DNA of 59,920 nucleotides. Origin: an uncultured Collinsella sp. (lineage in GTDB: Bacteria > Actinomycetota > Coriobacteriia > Coriobacteriales > Coriobacteriaceae). The notes below the pieces were generated by a model. The model did no database searches. It worked only from the letters and a program-made list of their open reading frames with translations, and was not told where the DNA came from. Location of the stretch: the NCBI GenBank assembly GCA_900544875.1, contig UQWS01000012.1:1-59920 (forward strand). Direction: 5' to 3'. Positions 26,030-34,348 of this stretch are shown here, piece after piece (within the stretch, counting starts at the first letter, position 1; each line of letters starts with the position of its first letter). A program made the position numbers and the translations under genes.

Positions 26030-26998
26030 CTAGTACTGCTCGACGCCCATGTAGCGGCGAACCTCGGGACTGTGGTCAAATACCTTGCCGCGGGCGGCGC
26101 GCAGCTCACAGCTCATCGCATAGAAGAAGATCGGCTCCAGGTACGAACGCACGCTGGCGGGCACCTCGCCCACGCCGTACTCAAGCGCATCGAGCACCAT
26201 GACTGTATCGGTGTGCGTGTTGAGAAATGCCAGTGCGCGCTCCTCCATGGGGCGACACTCGCCAGCGCCAAGCTGCACAAAGTAGAAGACGCCGGGCTCG
26301 GTAGCCTCGAAGGGACCGTGGAAATACTCGCCGGAGTGGATGTAGCAGCAGTGCTGCCACTGCATCTCCATGAGCGAGCAGATGGCCATGGCGTAGGTCT
26401 GGCTAAAGTTGGGGCCGGAGCCCAGGATATAGAAGAACTTGTGCTGCTGGCAGAGCTCGGCAAAGCGATCGCCCAGCTCGGCGTTGACTTTCTCGCGGGC
26501 AGCGGGCAGCAGTGCGTCCATCTGCTTAAGGCCGGCGTACATGTCGGCGAGCGCCTCGTAGCCCTCCTGCTGGTCGAGCAGCTCGGCGGCGATCAGAGCG
26601 CCGATGCCCTGCGGAACTTCGGCCTGCGACTCGCCCTTGCCCCACGGGTAAACCCAGGTGGTCCACTCGCCGTTATCGATCTTGGAGCCCGCGTAGTCAG
26701 TCATAGTCACGACCTCGGCACCGGCGGCCAGCGCCATCTCGCAGCCGTCGACGACCTCTTGCGTGTTACCGCTGTGGCTACAGGCGATGACGAGCGACTT
26801 CGGCCCTAGACTCTTGGGGGCCATAAGGCAAAACTCGCGCGCCGTGTAGACCGTCGAAGTAAACGTGGTTGCCTCGCGCTTGAGCAGCTCATTGGCCGGC
26901 ATAAGGTCAATCATCGAACCGCCGCAGGCAATCCAAAAGACATTCTCGATCTTACCCTTGCGCTCGATAATTTCCTGAACCAGATCGTGTGCGTTCAC
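26030..26998 (-). CDS. SIS-domain deglycase-like protein (FrlB type), SIS-2
   Basis: A 322-aa cytoplasmic protein with two SIS domains. VFWIACGGSMIDLMPANELLKRE and IACSHSGNTQEVVDG lie in the first, and YILGSGPNFSQTYAMAICS in the second. The signature SGEYFHGPFE is complete. It resembles fructoselysine-6-phosphate deglycases. Unlike SIS-1 and SIS-3 it has no PTS genes beside it. It follows a GntR/UTRA gene on the same strand with a 144-base gap, so it is probably regulated by that protein and supplied by another transporter. Confidence 0.85.
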   Translation of the reverse strand: MNAHDLVQEIIERKGKIENVFWIACGGSMIDLMPANELLKREATTFTSTVYTAREFCLMAPKSLGPKSLVIACSHSGNTQEVVDGCEMALAAGAEVVTMTDYAGSKIDNGEWTTWVYPWGKGESQAEVPQGIGALIAAELLDQQEGYEALADMYAGLKQMDALLPAAREKVNAELGDRFAELCQQHKFFYILGSGPNFSQTYAMAICSLMEMQWQHCCYIHSGEYFHGPFEATEPGVFYFVQLGAGECRPMEERALAFLNTHTDTVMVLDALEYGVGEVPASVRSYLEPIFFYAMSCELRAARGKVFDHSPEVRRYMGVEQY

Positions 26999-27142
26999 GG
27001 TGACATTCCTCCCTGTGTGGCGGCTTTGAGCGGCGACAGCTCGTACCTGCGGTCGTTCTATGTTGTCCTATTTATAGCACGCAAGCTGTCGCAGGTGAAT
27101 TCATTTCACCAAACTTGTTCTGTATTGTTCTATCTATGGACG

Positions 27143-27892
27143 TTAGATGTCGAACACGTAGCGCGACCCCACGATCTTTTGGCGCCCGAGCAGCAAGGGC
27201 CGCTCGTCCGCATCGGTAAAGTACGCCTCCATATAAAAGAGCGGCTCGCCGACCGGCACCTCCAACAGCGGGGCCGTCTGAGCATCGGCGAGCGCGATCT
27301 CCACGGTACAGGGATCGGACTTGAGCGGTGCGCGGCCCGAATGCACGGCAACAAGCGCAAAAATCGAATTGTCGGCGAGGTCCTCGTCGGCAAGCTGCTG
27401 CAGATAGGGATGGTCGGCCAGCACAAAGGCGTTGTTCTCGAGCATGACGGGCACGCCATCGGCCGTGCGCACGCGCTCGACCACGATGAGCTCGCAGCCG
27501 GGTTCCACGCCAAAAAACGCCGCGTCCTCGCGCGTCGCCGCAACCACCGTGCGCGACACCAGGCGCGCTCCGGCCGCCATGTCGTTGGCAGCGCAGGCCT
27601 CGGTAAAACTCTGGACGTCGCCTTTCTGGACAATCTTGAGCTTGGGCGCACACACAAACGTGCCCCTCCCCTGCTGACGGTTGAGATATCCCGCGCGCGA
27701 CAACTCCTCAATGGCGCGACGCACGGTAATGCGCCCCACGCCGTAGGACTTCGCGAGCTCCATCTCGGAAGGAATGCGCGAGCCGGCAGCGTACACGCCG
27801 CGCGCGATCTCGCCCTTTAGGTCGTCCATAACCTGCTGGTACAGCGGCACGGCGGACACGTCAGTACGGTCGGTCTTGCTATCGGCTACCAT
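27143..27892 (-). CDS. GntR-family regulator with UTRA domain (regulator 2)
   Basis: A 249-aa repressor. The winged helix (about 15-85) has VPLYQQVMDDLKGEIARGVY, IPSEMELAKSYGVGRITVRR and RQQGRGTFV. The UTRA domain ends in VGSRYVFDI, a tail shared with regulator 3 (VGSRYVMVM). Its start codon lies two bases after the recQ stop (TAACGATG), so it is likely translated from a recQ read-through mRNA as well as any internal promoter. It probably controls SIS-2 downstream. Confidence 0.9.
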   Translation of the reverse strand: MVADSKTDRTDVSAVPLYQQVMDDLKGEIARGVYAAGSRIPSEMELAKSYGVGRITVRRAIEELSRAGYLNRQQGRGTFVCAPKLKIVQKGDVQSFTEACAANDMAAGARLVSRTVVAATREDAAFFGVEPGCELIVVERVRTADGVPVMLENNAFVLADHPYLQQLADEDLADNSIFALVAVHSGRAPLKSDPCTVEIALADAQTAPLLEVPVGEPLFYMEAYFTDADERPLLLGRQKIVGSRYVFDI

Positions 27893-27894
27893 CG

Positions 27895-29877
27895 TTACGC
27901 TCCATCCCGTGCATGCTCGGATTCAAACTCTTCAATCGCCGCCATAAACTGCTCGCCAAAGGCGTCGGCTTTTTTCTCACCAATGCCGTTGACCCGGATA
28001 AGCTCGTCGCGCGTCTGAGGGCGCAGGCGGCACAGACCGCGCAGGGCCTTATCGGAGAAGACCATGTACGGCGCCATCTCCAGCTCGGTCGAAATCTCCT
28101 TGCGCAGGGCACGCAGGCGCTCGAACAGCTCGGCATCGTCACCCACGCGCGGGCGCTGATCTAGCTCGGCCTCCTCACGCAGCAGATCCACCGCGCGGCG
28201 GGCACGGGCCGAGGCCTTGTGCTTGGACGCACGACGCTTAACGGTAAAGGCAAACGCCTCATCCTCGACCTCGGCGGCACGCGGGCCCAGCCCCACGACC
28301 GGGTACTGCCCCTGCGAGGCGGCCAAGTAACCGCGGCCGCACAGCTGGCCGATGATGTCCTTGATGCGCCCGACCGATTCGCTCGACAGCTCACCATAGC
28401 CGCGGTCCTCGTCCAGATGCATCTGGCGAATGCGCTCGGTGTTGCCGCCGTGGAGCACGTCGGCGATGAGCGACTTGCCAAAGCGCATGGGTCGCGTGGC
28501 CACATAGCGCACAGCGGCGCGGGCCATATCGGTGACGTCCTCGACCTCGAACTGCGTGAGGCAGTTGCTGCAGTTGCCGCAGCCCTCGGCCTCGTCCGTG
28601 GCGGTGGCGCCCGCACCAGCCGCGGCAGCATGCTCGGCCGCGGCCTCGTCGCCAAAGTAGCGCAACATATATTCGCGCAGGCAGCCGGTGGTATTGCAGT
28701 AGCCCTCCATCTGGCTGAGCAGACGGTAGCGGTTCTGGAGCGCCCACGCGCGCTGCTCGTCGTCGAGTGCCTCATCGGCGGCATCGCCGCGGTCGATTAA
28801 AAAGCGGCGCATGCGAAAATCGTTACCGTTCCACAGCAAGTGGCAGCTTGCCGGGTCGCCATCACGGCCGGCGCGGCCCGCCTCTTGGTAGTATGCCTCG
28901 ATGCTCTCGGGCACGTTGTTGTGGATCACGTAGCGCACGTTGGGCTTGTCGATGCCCATGCCAAAGGCGTTGGTGGCAACCATCACCTGAATGTCGTCGT
29001 CGATAAAGGCACGCTGGCTCTGGCGGCGGGCGTCGTTGCCCATGCCGGCATGGTAGCGACCCACGCGAATGCCGCTGGGGCCCAGCGCCTCGGCAAGCTC
29101 GCCTGCCAGCGCATCGACCGTCTTGCGGGTCGAGCAATACACGATGCCGCTCTCGCCCGAATGCGCAATCACATAGTCGCGCACCCAGGCGGTCTTGGCC
29201 TTGTCGCCCATCTCCTCGCAACCAAAGTAGAGGTTCTTGCGATCGAAGCCCGTCACCACCGTCGCGGGGTTTTGCAGGCCGAGCATCTGCTGAATGTCCG
29301 CGCGCACACGCTCGGTCGCCGTAGCGGTAAAGGCTGCCACGATAGGGCGCTGCGGCAGGGAATCGATGAACTCGCGAATCTGCAGGTAGGCGGGGCGGAA
29401 ATCCTGGCCCCATTGGCTCACGCAGTGGGCCTCGTCAATGGCCACGAGCGGCACGCCGATGCCGCCTTCGGCCGCAGCTTCCTGCGCAAAGGCCAAAAAA
29501 CGCGGCTCAAGCAAGCGCTCGGGCGCCACGTACATAAGCTGATAGCGGCCCTCGCGCGCCCGCTTGAGCACGGTGTTTTGCTGGGCCGGGGTAAGGCTGG
29601 AGTTGAGATAGCTGGGTCGCGCACCCGCCGCGAGCAACGCACGGGTCTGGTCCTCCATAAGCGACAGCAGCGGACTCACCACAAAGGTGATGCCGGGTAG
29701 CATAAGCGCAGGCACCTGGTAACAAATGGACTTGCCGGCGCCTGTGGGCATAACGCCGAGCGCATCGCGACCGGCAAGAATCGCATCCACCATGCGATCC
29801 TGTCCCGGGCGAAACGAAGTGTAGCCAAAATAGGCGCCGAGCGTGTCGAGCGCCATCTGCTGCATGCTATCGGTCAT
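27895..29877 (-). CDS. recQ: ATP-dependent DNA helicase RecQ
   Basis: A 3'-5' helicase for recombination and fork repair, 660 aa. Walker A is GVMPTGAGKS (about 38-47), and the DEAH box is VVAIDEAHCVSQWGQDFR. The helicase C domain has the arginine-finger region YYQEAGRAGRDG. The zinc-binding segment CGNCSNC is present, preceded by an extended Ala-rich insert (EAAAEHAAAAGAGATATDEAE). The RQC winged helix and a C-terminal HRDC domain (LRPQTRDELIRVNGIGEKKA) complete the standard architecture. It is co-directional with, and nearly touching, regulator 2, which is unusual for recQ. Confidence 0.95.
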   Translation of the reverse strand: MTDSMQQMALDTLGAYFGYTSFRPGQDRMVDAILAGRDALGVMPTGAGKSICYQVPALMLPGITFVVSPLLSLMEDQTRALLAAGARPSYLNSSLTPAQQNTVLKRAREGRYQLMYVAPERLLEPRFLAFAQEAAAEGGIGVPLVAIDEAHCVSQWGQDFRPAYLQIREFIDSLPQRPIVAAFTATATERVRADIQQMLGLQNPATVVTGFDRKNLYFGCEEMGDKAKTAWVRDYVIAHSGESGIVYCSTRKTVDALAGELAEALGPSGIRVGRYHAGMGNDARRQSQRAFIDDDIQVMVATNAFGMGIDKPNVRYVIHNNVPESIEAYYQEAGRAGRDGDPASCHLLWNGNDFRMRRFLIDRGDAADEALDDEQRAWALQNRYRLLSQMEGYCNTTGCLREYMLRYFGDEAAAEHAAAAGAGATATDEAEGCGNCSNCLTQFEVEDVTDMARAAVRYVATRPMRFGKSLIADVLHGGNTERIRQMHLDEDRGYGELSSESVGRIKDIIGQLCGRGYLAASQGQYPVVGLGPRAAEVEDEAFAFTVKRRASKHKASARARRAVDLLREEAELDQRPRVGDDAELFERLRALRKEISTELEMAPYMVFSDKALRGLCRLRPQTRDELIRVNGIGEKKADAFGEQFMAAIEEFESEHARDGA

Positions 29878-29978
29878 GGTTTCCTAACGTCAGAATCATC
29901 TGCCGCCGATTATACGCCGCCACGCGGACCGGTGCCGCACGGCTGTCAGCCACGCTCATTCTGCAGGTAGTCATTGGG

Positions 29979-30034
29979 TAGTCATTGGGGACGTTCTTAA
30001 ACGACTAGTCAAACAAGAACGTCCCCAACGACTA
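29979..30034. repeat. Repeat D hairpin (GGGGACGTTC)
   Basis: Arms 29979-29998 and 30015-30034 match at 19 of 20 positions (TAGTCATTGGGGACGTTCTT and its complement). The following text GTGTCCCCAGGTGCCG and ACGTCCCCAAGTGCCGG contains further degenerate units. A relative with changed bases is at 38331-38365. Confidence 0.75.
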
Positions 30035-30116
30035 AGGAGTGTCCCCAGGTGCCGACAGAAAAGGAACGTCCCCAAGTGCCGGCCCGGCAACGCCGATGTT
30101 TTGGCAATGTCAGCGA

Positions 30117-30214
30117 AAACGCCCCTAAGCGAGCAAGGTGACGTGAAAGAGGAGGGAAGCGTACTTTGGTACGCGACCGACGATTGAACGTCAGATTGCC
30201 GCTTAGGGGCGTTT
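30117..30214. repeat. Structured 98-base element with multiple nested stems
   Basis: Outer arms AAACGCCCCTAAGCG and CGCTTAGGGGCGTTT (30117-30131, 30200-30214) pair perfectly. Inside, GCAAGGTGACGT opposes ACGTCAGATTGC with a two-base mismatch, and GCGTAC/GTACGC forms an apical stem with loop TTTG. It has no coding capacity. It could be an ncRNA, a MITE relic or a cruciform. It is upstream of recQ and downstream of regulator 3. Confidence 0.6.
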
Positions 30215-30255
30215 GCAGCGTCGAGCCGTTACGCGGTTTGGTAAAACCGCGTAAC
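30206..30255. repeat. Stop-abutting hairpin repeat, copy 2
   Basis: GGGGCGTTTGCAGCGTCGAG, then a 12-bp stem GTTACGCGGTTT/AAACCGCGTAAC with loop GGTA (30228-30255). It ends at the base before the regulator 3 stop codon (30256-30258). The leader recurs at 38493-38517 and, without the hairpin, at 43491-43516 over the mfd stop. Confidence 0.8.
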
Positions 30256-30975
30256 CTACATCACCATAACGTAGCGCGATCCCACGTAGTACTGCTTACC
30301 CATCAGGACCGGCTCGCCATTGGGACCGGTAAAGCTGGCACGCAGGTTGAGCAGCGGATCGTGCGGAGCAATGCCCAACTCGGCTGCCTGCTCGGTATTG
30401 GCACGAACGGCCTCGACCGTGCGGTAGCCAACCGAGACAATCGGCGTTCCGCCAACACGCTCGACCTCGGCAAAAATCGACTTGTCCTCAAGATCGGCCG
30501 TCAACAGCTCACGGTAGGCGTCAAACGGCACAAAGATGTTCTCCTCAAAGATGGGCTCGCCGTCGGCTGTACGCACGCGCTTAATATGCAGCAGCAGCGC
30601 GTCCTTCTGCAGGCCAAAGAACTCCATCTCGTTTTGACGTGCCGGCACAATCTGGCGATCGACCACATGCGCGCCCGCCTTCATGCCGTTGCTGGCACAC
30701 AGCGCGGTAAACGTCTGCAGCGTCGAAGCGTGGAACTGACGATTGATGTGCGGCGTGGAGACAAAGGTACCACGGCCCTGCTGCTTAACCAGGTAGCCAT
30801 CGGAGCACAGCTCCTCGACGGCGCGGCGCACCGTAATGCGGCTCACGTCGTACTGCTCGGCTAGCTCAAGCTCGGACGGAATACGCTCCTTGGGTGCATA
30901 AACACCTTTCTCGATCGCATCCTTGATCTCGTCGTAAATCTGCTGGTAAAGCGGTGCATTTTTGGGCGCGGGCAT
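30256..30975 (-). CDS. GntR-family regulator with UTRA domain (regulator 3)
   Basis: A 239-aa repressor. The winged helix (about 7-75) has APLYQQIYDEIKDAIEKGVY, IPSELELAEQYDVSRITVRR and QQGRGTFVSTP. The C-terminal UTRA domain ends in YYVGSRYVMVM. It is monocistronic. Its upstream region carries TATAACGT (31020-31027). The same octamer occurs at the fused IIAB and DMT transporter promoters, so it may govern the second PTS/SIS cluster and itself. That link is inference. Confidence 0.9.
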   Translation of the reverse strand: MPAPKNAPLYQQIYDEIKDAIEKGVYAPKERIPSELELAEQYDVSRITVRRAVEELCSDGYLVKQQGRGTFVSTPHINRQFHASTLQTFTALCASNGMKAGAHVVDRQIVPARQNEMEFFGLQKDALLLHIKRVRTADGEPIFEENIFVPFDAYRELLTADLEDKSIFAEVERVGGTPIVSVGYRTVEAVRANTEQAAELGIAPHDPLLNLRASFTGPNGEPVLMGKQYYVGSRYVMVM

Positions 30976-31067
30976 ATCTGATCACTCTTATCGAAATATC
31001 GAAATAACTAATACGTATATAACGTCTAGTTTCATGTTACCTCATAATGATAAAACGATACACCCTC

Positions 31068-31111
31068 CCTACCAAAAAGCGACAGCTTCATTTTGGTAGG
31101 TTTTATCTGGG
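31068..31111 (-). repeat. Repeat B, copy 2
   Basis: CCTACCAAAAAG to CATTTTGGTAGGTTTT with trailing ATCTGGG, inverted relative to copy 1 at 21276. Confidence 0.75.
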
Positions 31112-31153
31112 AAAACGAAAGCCCCTCGAAAGCAGCGAGGCTTTCGAGGGGCT
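31112..31153 (-). terminator. Terminator of the YitT-like gene
   Basis: A perfect 14-bp stem (31120-31133 with 31140-31153, AGCCCCTCGAAAGC arm), 42 bases after the stop, followed on the minus strand by TTTCGTTTTCCC. Confidence 0.75.
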
Positions 31154-31194
31154 CATACGGAAGGGTTGCGCCAGGCCGGCAAAATGCCAATACC

Positions 31195-32202
31195 CTACCT
31201 GCCGTCGTCCTGCTGCAGGCTGTCCTGCTCGCTGAGGCGCGCCTGCCTGCTGGCCATGCGCGCGGGCTTGTCGGGATCAGGTACGGCCGTGGGCATGGGC
31301 TCGTCGACATGACCGCCCCACCAGCCGCCCACAAAGTTGAGCGTGTGAAACACATTGATCACGGCACCGGAATCAATGTCGCACACCAGCTTGATAATGT
31401 CCTGGCTCTCGTAGGTCGAGACAACGGCGTGCAGCAGGTACATCTTTTCGCGGCTGTATCCGCCGATGACCTCGGCGCAGCTAATGCCGTGCTGAAAATG
31501 GTCAACATAGGCGGTCATGACCTCGTCCGCCTTGCGCGTCGTGATCTGCAGCGTCACGCGGTCGTAGCGACGATAGAAACTGTCGATGGTCTTGGTCGAA
31601 ATAAACTGGAACACGATAGAGTACGCCGCGTTGTCCCAACCAAACATAAAGCCAAAAATCGCCAGGATAAAGCAGTTGAAACCAAAGATGACGCCCCAGA
31701 TAGTCTTGCCCGTGTGGTTGGAGACCCACAGCGCGATAAAGTCGGTGCCGCCGGTGGACGCACCGGACTTGAGCGCGATGGCAGCGCCCAGACCCGAGAC
31801 CACGCCGCCAAAAATGATGAGCATGATCTTGTCGCCCAAAAACGGCGCGAAGTGAAAGATGTTGAGGAACAGCGACGAGAGCACGACCTGCATCATCGAG
31901 AAGATGACGAAGCGTTTGCTAATGCCGCTCCAGCATAGGAGCGCCACGGGGATGTTGAGCGCGAGCATGCCGAGCGAGATGTCGATTCGAACGCCGCCGA
32001 GCGAGGTAACGCGATCGAGCAGGACCGCGACGCCGGTAAGACCACTCGGAAGCAGGTCGGCGGGTTGAATGAACGCCTGGATCAGAAATGTCTGGAGAAC
32101 GGCGGAAATGGTGACCGCCACGGCAGTAATGGCACGGCGAACGATGGTGAGGCGGCCGAGCACGAGCACGCGGTCCGTGAGCTGATCGATGGCGTTCGCC
32201 AC
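31195..32202 (-). CDS. YitT/DUF2179-family membrane protein
   Basis: A 335-aa protein. About five to six N-terminal membrane helices form the YitT domain, with the family's glycine-rich signature GLGAAIALKSGASTGGTDFIA. A cytoplasmic DUF2179 domain follows (LQITTRKADEVMTAYVDHFQHG and YLLHAVVSTYESQDI). A Pro/Asp/Gln-rich tail ends the protein. The transported substrate of the family is unknown. The start is GTG at 32202, preceded by AAAGGAG. The longer open frame upstream runs through repeat A and is not credible coding sequence. Confidence 0.87.
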   Translation of the reverse strand: MANAIDQLTDRVLVLGRLTIVRRAITAVAVTISAVLQTFLIQAFIQPADLLPSGLTGVAVLLDRVTSLGGVRIDISLGMLALNIPVALLCWSGISKRFVIFSMMQVVLSSLFLNIFHFAPFLGDKIMLIIFGGVVSGLGAAIALKSGASTGGTDFIALWVSNHTGKTIWGVIFGFNCFILAIFGFMFGWDNAAYSIVFQFISTKTIDSFYRRYDRVTLQITTRKADEVMTAYVDHFQHGISCAEVIGGYSREKMYLLHAVVSTYESQDIIKLVCDIDSGAVINVFHTLNFVGGWWGGHVDEPMPTAVPDPDKPARMASRQARLSEQDSLQQDDGR

Positions 32203-32259
32203 GGAGGCTCCTTTCGAAGGCAGATATAGTTGTGAGGCGTGCCCGCGATTGTAGCATGG

Positions 32260-32373
32260 ACCACCACAAAGGGGACAGGCACCTTCGTGGTGGTTTTGGC
32301 GTCGACTGCCTTCAAAAAACGTCGCCCCAATAAAAACCACCACAAAGGTGCCTGTCCCCTTTGTGGTGGTTTG
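32260..32373. repeat. Nested CCACCAC hairpin repeat A, copy 2, with terminator
   Basis: Perfect 26-bp arms at 32260-32285 and 32345-32370 (outer ends ACCACCACAAAGGGGACAGG). Each arm also forms its own small hairpin. On the minus strand the right half (32373-32331) is a stem followed by TTTTTATT, a plausible terminator for the HAD gene that stops at 32377. Confidence 0.8.
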
Positions 32374-32376
32374 CTG

Positions 32377-33006
32377 CTAGATGGCAGATAGGATGTCAGT
32401 CAGATTATCGATAACGGCATCGGCTCGCGATTGATCGAGGTTGACGCCCTCGTGCGGACGCAGTGCCAGGACGCGGGCGCCGGAACGTTTGCCAGCCTCG
32501 ATCCCCAAAGGCGAATCCTCGATAACCAGGCACTCGGCAGGCTCCACCCCCAGCGCCTCCATGGCACGCAGGTAGATCTCGGGGTCGGGCTTAAACGCAC
32601 TGCACTCGTGACCGCTGATGGTGTAGTCCAGCACATCGGCAATACCGGCAATCTCTACCAGCTCGTCAATGAGCTCGCGATAGGACGAGCTCGCGATGGC
32701 GCACTTCACGCCGCGCTCGTGCAACTCACGCATCACCGGCTCCGTCTGCTCGTTGAGCAGCTCGGCATACGGAACGGGGTGGTCCGGGCTGTAGACCTGC
32801 TTGTACTCCACGCGCAGGCGCTCGCGCAGCTCGACATCGTCGGGCACCAGCGACTTCCAAATGGCAGGCTCGTTAGACCCCGAAAGATCGGGGATCTCGT
32901 CAAAGTGGAACCCCTTCTCCTCCATAAACGCCACGCGACGACGGTTGTAGAACCACTCGGTATCGACCAGCACGCCGTCCATGTCAAACAGCACTGCCTT
33001 AATCAT
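32377..33006 (-). CDS. HAD-superfamily hydrolase, beta-phosphoglucomutase-like
   Basis: A 209-aa cytoplasmic phosphatase or mutase of HAD subfamily IA. Motif I is AVLFDMDGVLVDTE with nucleophile Asp8 and acid/base Asp10. The helical cap follows. Motif II is CAIASSSY, motif III is in ISGHECSAFKPDPEIY, and motif IV is CLVIEDSPLGIEAGKRSG. The residues beyond motif I do not separate sugar-phosphatase from beta-phosphoglucomutase activity. ATG at 33006 follows GGAGG by eight bases. It is downstream of the second PTS/SIS-3 cluster but separated by a terminator, so a role in the same pathway is only suggestive. Confidence 0.88.
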   Translation of the reverse strand: MIKAVLFDMDGVLVDTEWFYNRRRVAFMEEKGFHFDEIPDLSGSNEPAIWKSLVPDDVELRERLRVEYKQVYSPDHPVPYAELLNEQTEPVMRELHERGVKCAIASSSYRELIDELVEIAGIADVLDYTISGHECSAFKPDPEIYLRAMEALGVEPAECLVIEDSPLGIEAGKRSGARVLALRPHEGVNLDQSRADAVIDNLTDILSAI

Positions 33007-33020
33007 ACGCATCTCCTCCC

Positions 33021-33064
33021 ACCTGCCAAAAAGGGACAGGTTTATTTTGGTAGGTTTTATCTGG
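33021..33064 (-). repeat. Repeat B, copy 3
   Basis: ACCTGCCAAAAAGGGACAGG to ATTTTGGTAGGTTTT plus ATCTGG, in the 5' region of the HAD gene. Orientation matches copy 2. Confidence 0.8.
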
Positions 33065-33100
33065 TGTTTTGCGACGCGACAGACACGCCCTCCCCAAAGC

Positions 33101-33131
33101 AAAAAAGGGGACGGGGCAAAACCCCATCCCC
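33101..33131 (-). terminator. Terminator of the second PTS operon
   Basis: The stem GGGGATGGGG/CCCCGTCCCC with loop TTTTG, followed by TTTTTT on the minus strand, 35 bases after the SIS-3 stop. Confidence 0.88.
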
Positions 33132-33165
33132 TCTCAATCAACCCGTAAGGTCTACTTACTTGTGA

Positions 33166-34149
33166 TTAGTAGGAAAGCTTCCACATGTAGCGACGCATGG
33201 TCAGCGGGTGCTGACGGGCCTCGGCGATCTGGTTGCCGTACTCGCGCATAACGGCGAGGTGCAGCAGCGGGTTGAAGTAGGTGACGACGCTTGCCGGCAC
33301 GGCGTCGGCCAGACCGTAGTCCTTGGAGTCGATCAGAGCGACCTTGGCGCCCATGCGCTTAAGGAAGGTGAGGGCGCGGGCGTCCATCGGACGGGTGGCA
33401 CCATCGGACATGAAGAAGACGTAGGGCTTACCCTCGGTGGAAACCTCGAACGGGCCGTGGAAGTACTCGCCGGTGTTGTACGCGGCGGCGTCGATCCACT
33501 GCATCTCGGTGAACAGGAAGGCGGCGTGAGAATAAGCCATCTTCTCGGAGGCACCAGAGGCCATGAAGTAGATCATCTTGTCGTCCTTGAAGTCCTCGGC
33601 GAACTGCTTGGCGAGGCCCTTGGCGGACTGAGCGGCGTTCTCGCAGAGCTCGAAGACGTTGGTGAGGCCGGTGATCATGTCCTCGTAGTGGTCATAGCCC
33701 TCGGTCTGCTGAAGGATCTCGAGAGCAAGAGCGATGGCGTAGCCAGGCTTCTCGCACTTGGCAGCGTAGTTGGCATGGAAGCCGTGAACGATGACGTGGT
33801 CGGCGTCGACGGTCAGAGCGGAGCCGGCCTTGTTGGTGAGGGAGACGACCGGGCAGTTGTGCTTCTTGGCGGTCTTGTTGGCCTCGACGGTCTCGGGCGT
33901 GGAGCCACCCAGGGAGCAGGTGATCACGAAGGTGTGCTCGTTGACCCAGGAAGGCGTGTCGTAGTTGAACTCGTTAGCGGTGAAGATCTGAACGTTCAGC
34001 TTGTCCGTGTTGTTGGCCAGGAAGTACTTGGCAGGGTAAAGGTCGGACATGGAAGCACCGCAGCCGACGAAGGCGACGCTGTGGATCTCGTGGTTGGACA
34101 GGACGTCAGCGACGATCTGCTTAGGGAGGTTAAGGTCGATCTCGTACAT
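33166..34149 (-). CDS. SIS-domain deglycase-like protein (FrlB type), SIS-3
   Basis: A 327-aa cytoplasmic protein with two SIS domains: VAFVGCGASMSDLYPAKYF with ITCSLGGSTPETVEA, then YFMASGASEKMAYSHAAFL. The signature TGEYFHGPFE is complete and the tail is MRRYMWKLSY. It closes the second PTS operon, so it presumably cleaves the phosphorylated product of that permease to a hexose phosphate plus an amine or amino acid. ATG at 34149 has AAAGGA nine bases upstream; an earlier ATG is too close. Two intercistronic hairpins separate it from IID. Confidence 0.87.
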   Translation of the reverse strand: MYEIDLNLPKQIVADVLSNHEIHSVAFVGCGASMSDLYPAKYFLANNTDKLNVQIFTANEFNYDTPSWVNEHTFVITCSLGGSTPETVEANKTAKKHNCPVVSLTNKAGSALTVDADHVIVHGFHANYAAKCEKPGYAIALALEILQQTEGYDHYEDMITGLTNVFELCENAAQSAKGLAKQFAEDFKDDKMIYFMASGASEKMAYSHAAFLFTEMQWIDAAAYNTGEYFHGPFEVSTEGKPYVFFMSDGATRPMDARALTFLKRMGAKVALIDSKDYGLADAVPASVVTYFNPLLHLAVMREYGNQIAEARQHPLTMRRYMWKLSY

Positions 34150-34239
34150 CTGACACATTCCTTTCGATTTTTTGCGGCGCCACATTGCCGGGCGCTCGCA
34201 GGGTTACCGTGGTTTGGACCGAGTCGCCGGCCCGTTGAG

Positions 34240-34314
34240 GATGTGTCAAAGGAACTGTCCCTTTGACACATCTAGGGATGGAAGCCTGCCTGGGGTATGG
34301 GATGCCAGGCAGGC
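34240..34314. other. Two intercistronic hairpins between IID and SIS-3
   Basis: GATGTGTCAAAGG/CCTTTGACACATC (34240-34252, 34260-34272) and GCCTGCCTGG/CCAGGCAGGC (34284-34293, 34305-34314). Neither is followed by a U-run. They are more likely processing or stability elements that set IID:SIS ratios than terminators. The first also resembles repeat family A in layout. Confidence 0.6.
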
Positions 34315-34348
34315 CCCCGGGGGAAAGCGGTTAGGCGCTTGGTCGCGA

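Noticed and set aside
32203..32343. N-terminal extension of the YitT-like protein
   Set aside because: It is translated repeat A sequence. GTG at 32202 has AAAGGAG upstream and begins the family homology.
34240..34314. Hairpins between IID and SIS-3 as terminators
   Set aside because: Neither has a U-run on the minus strand, and SIS-3 would be cut off from its operon.
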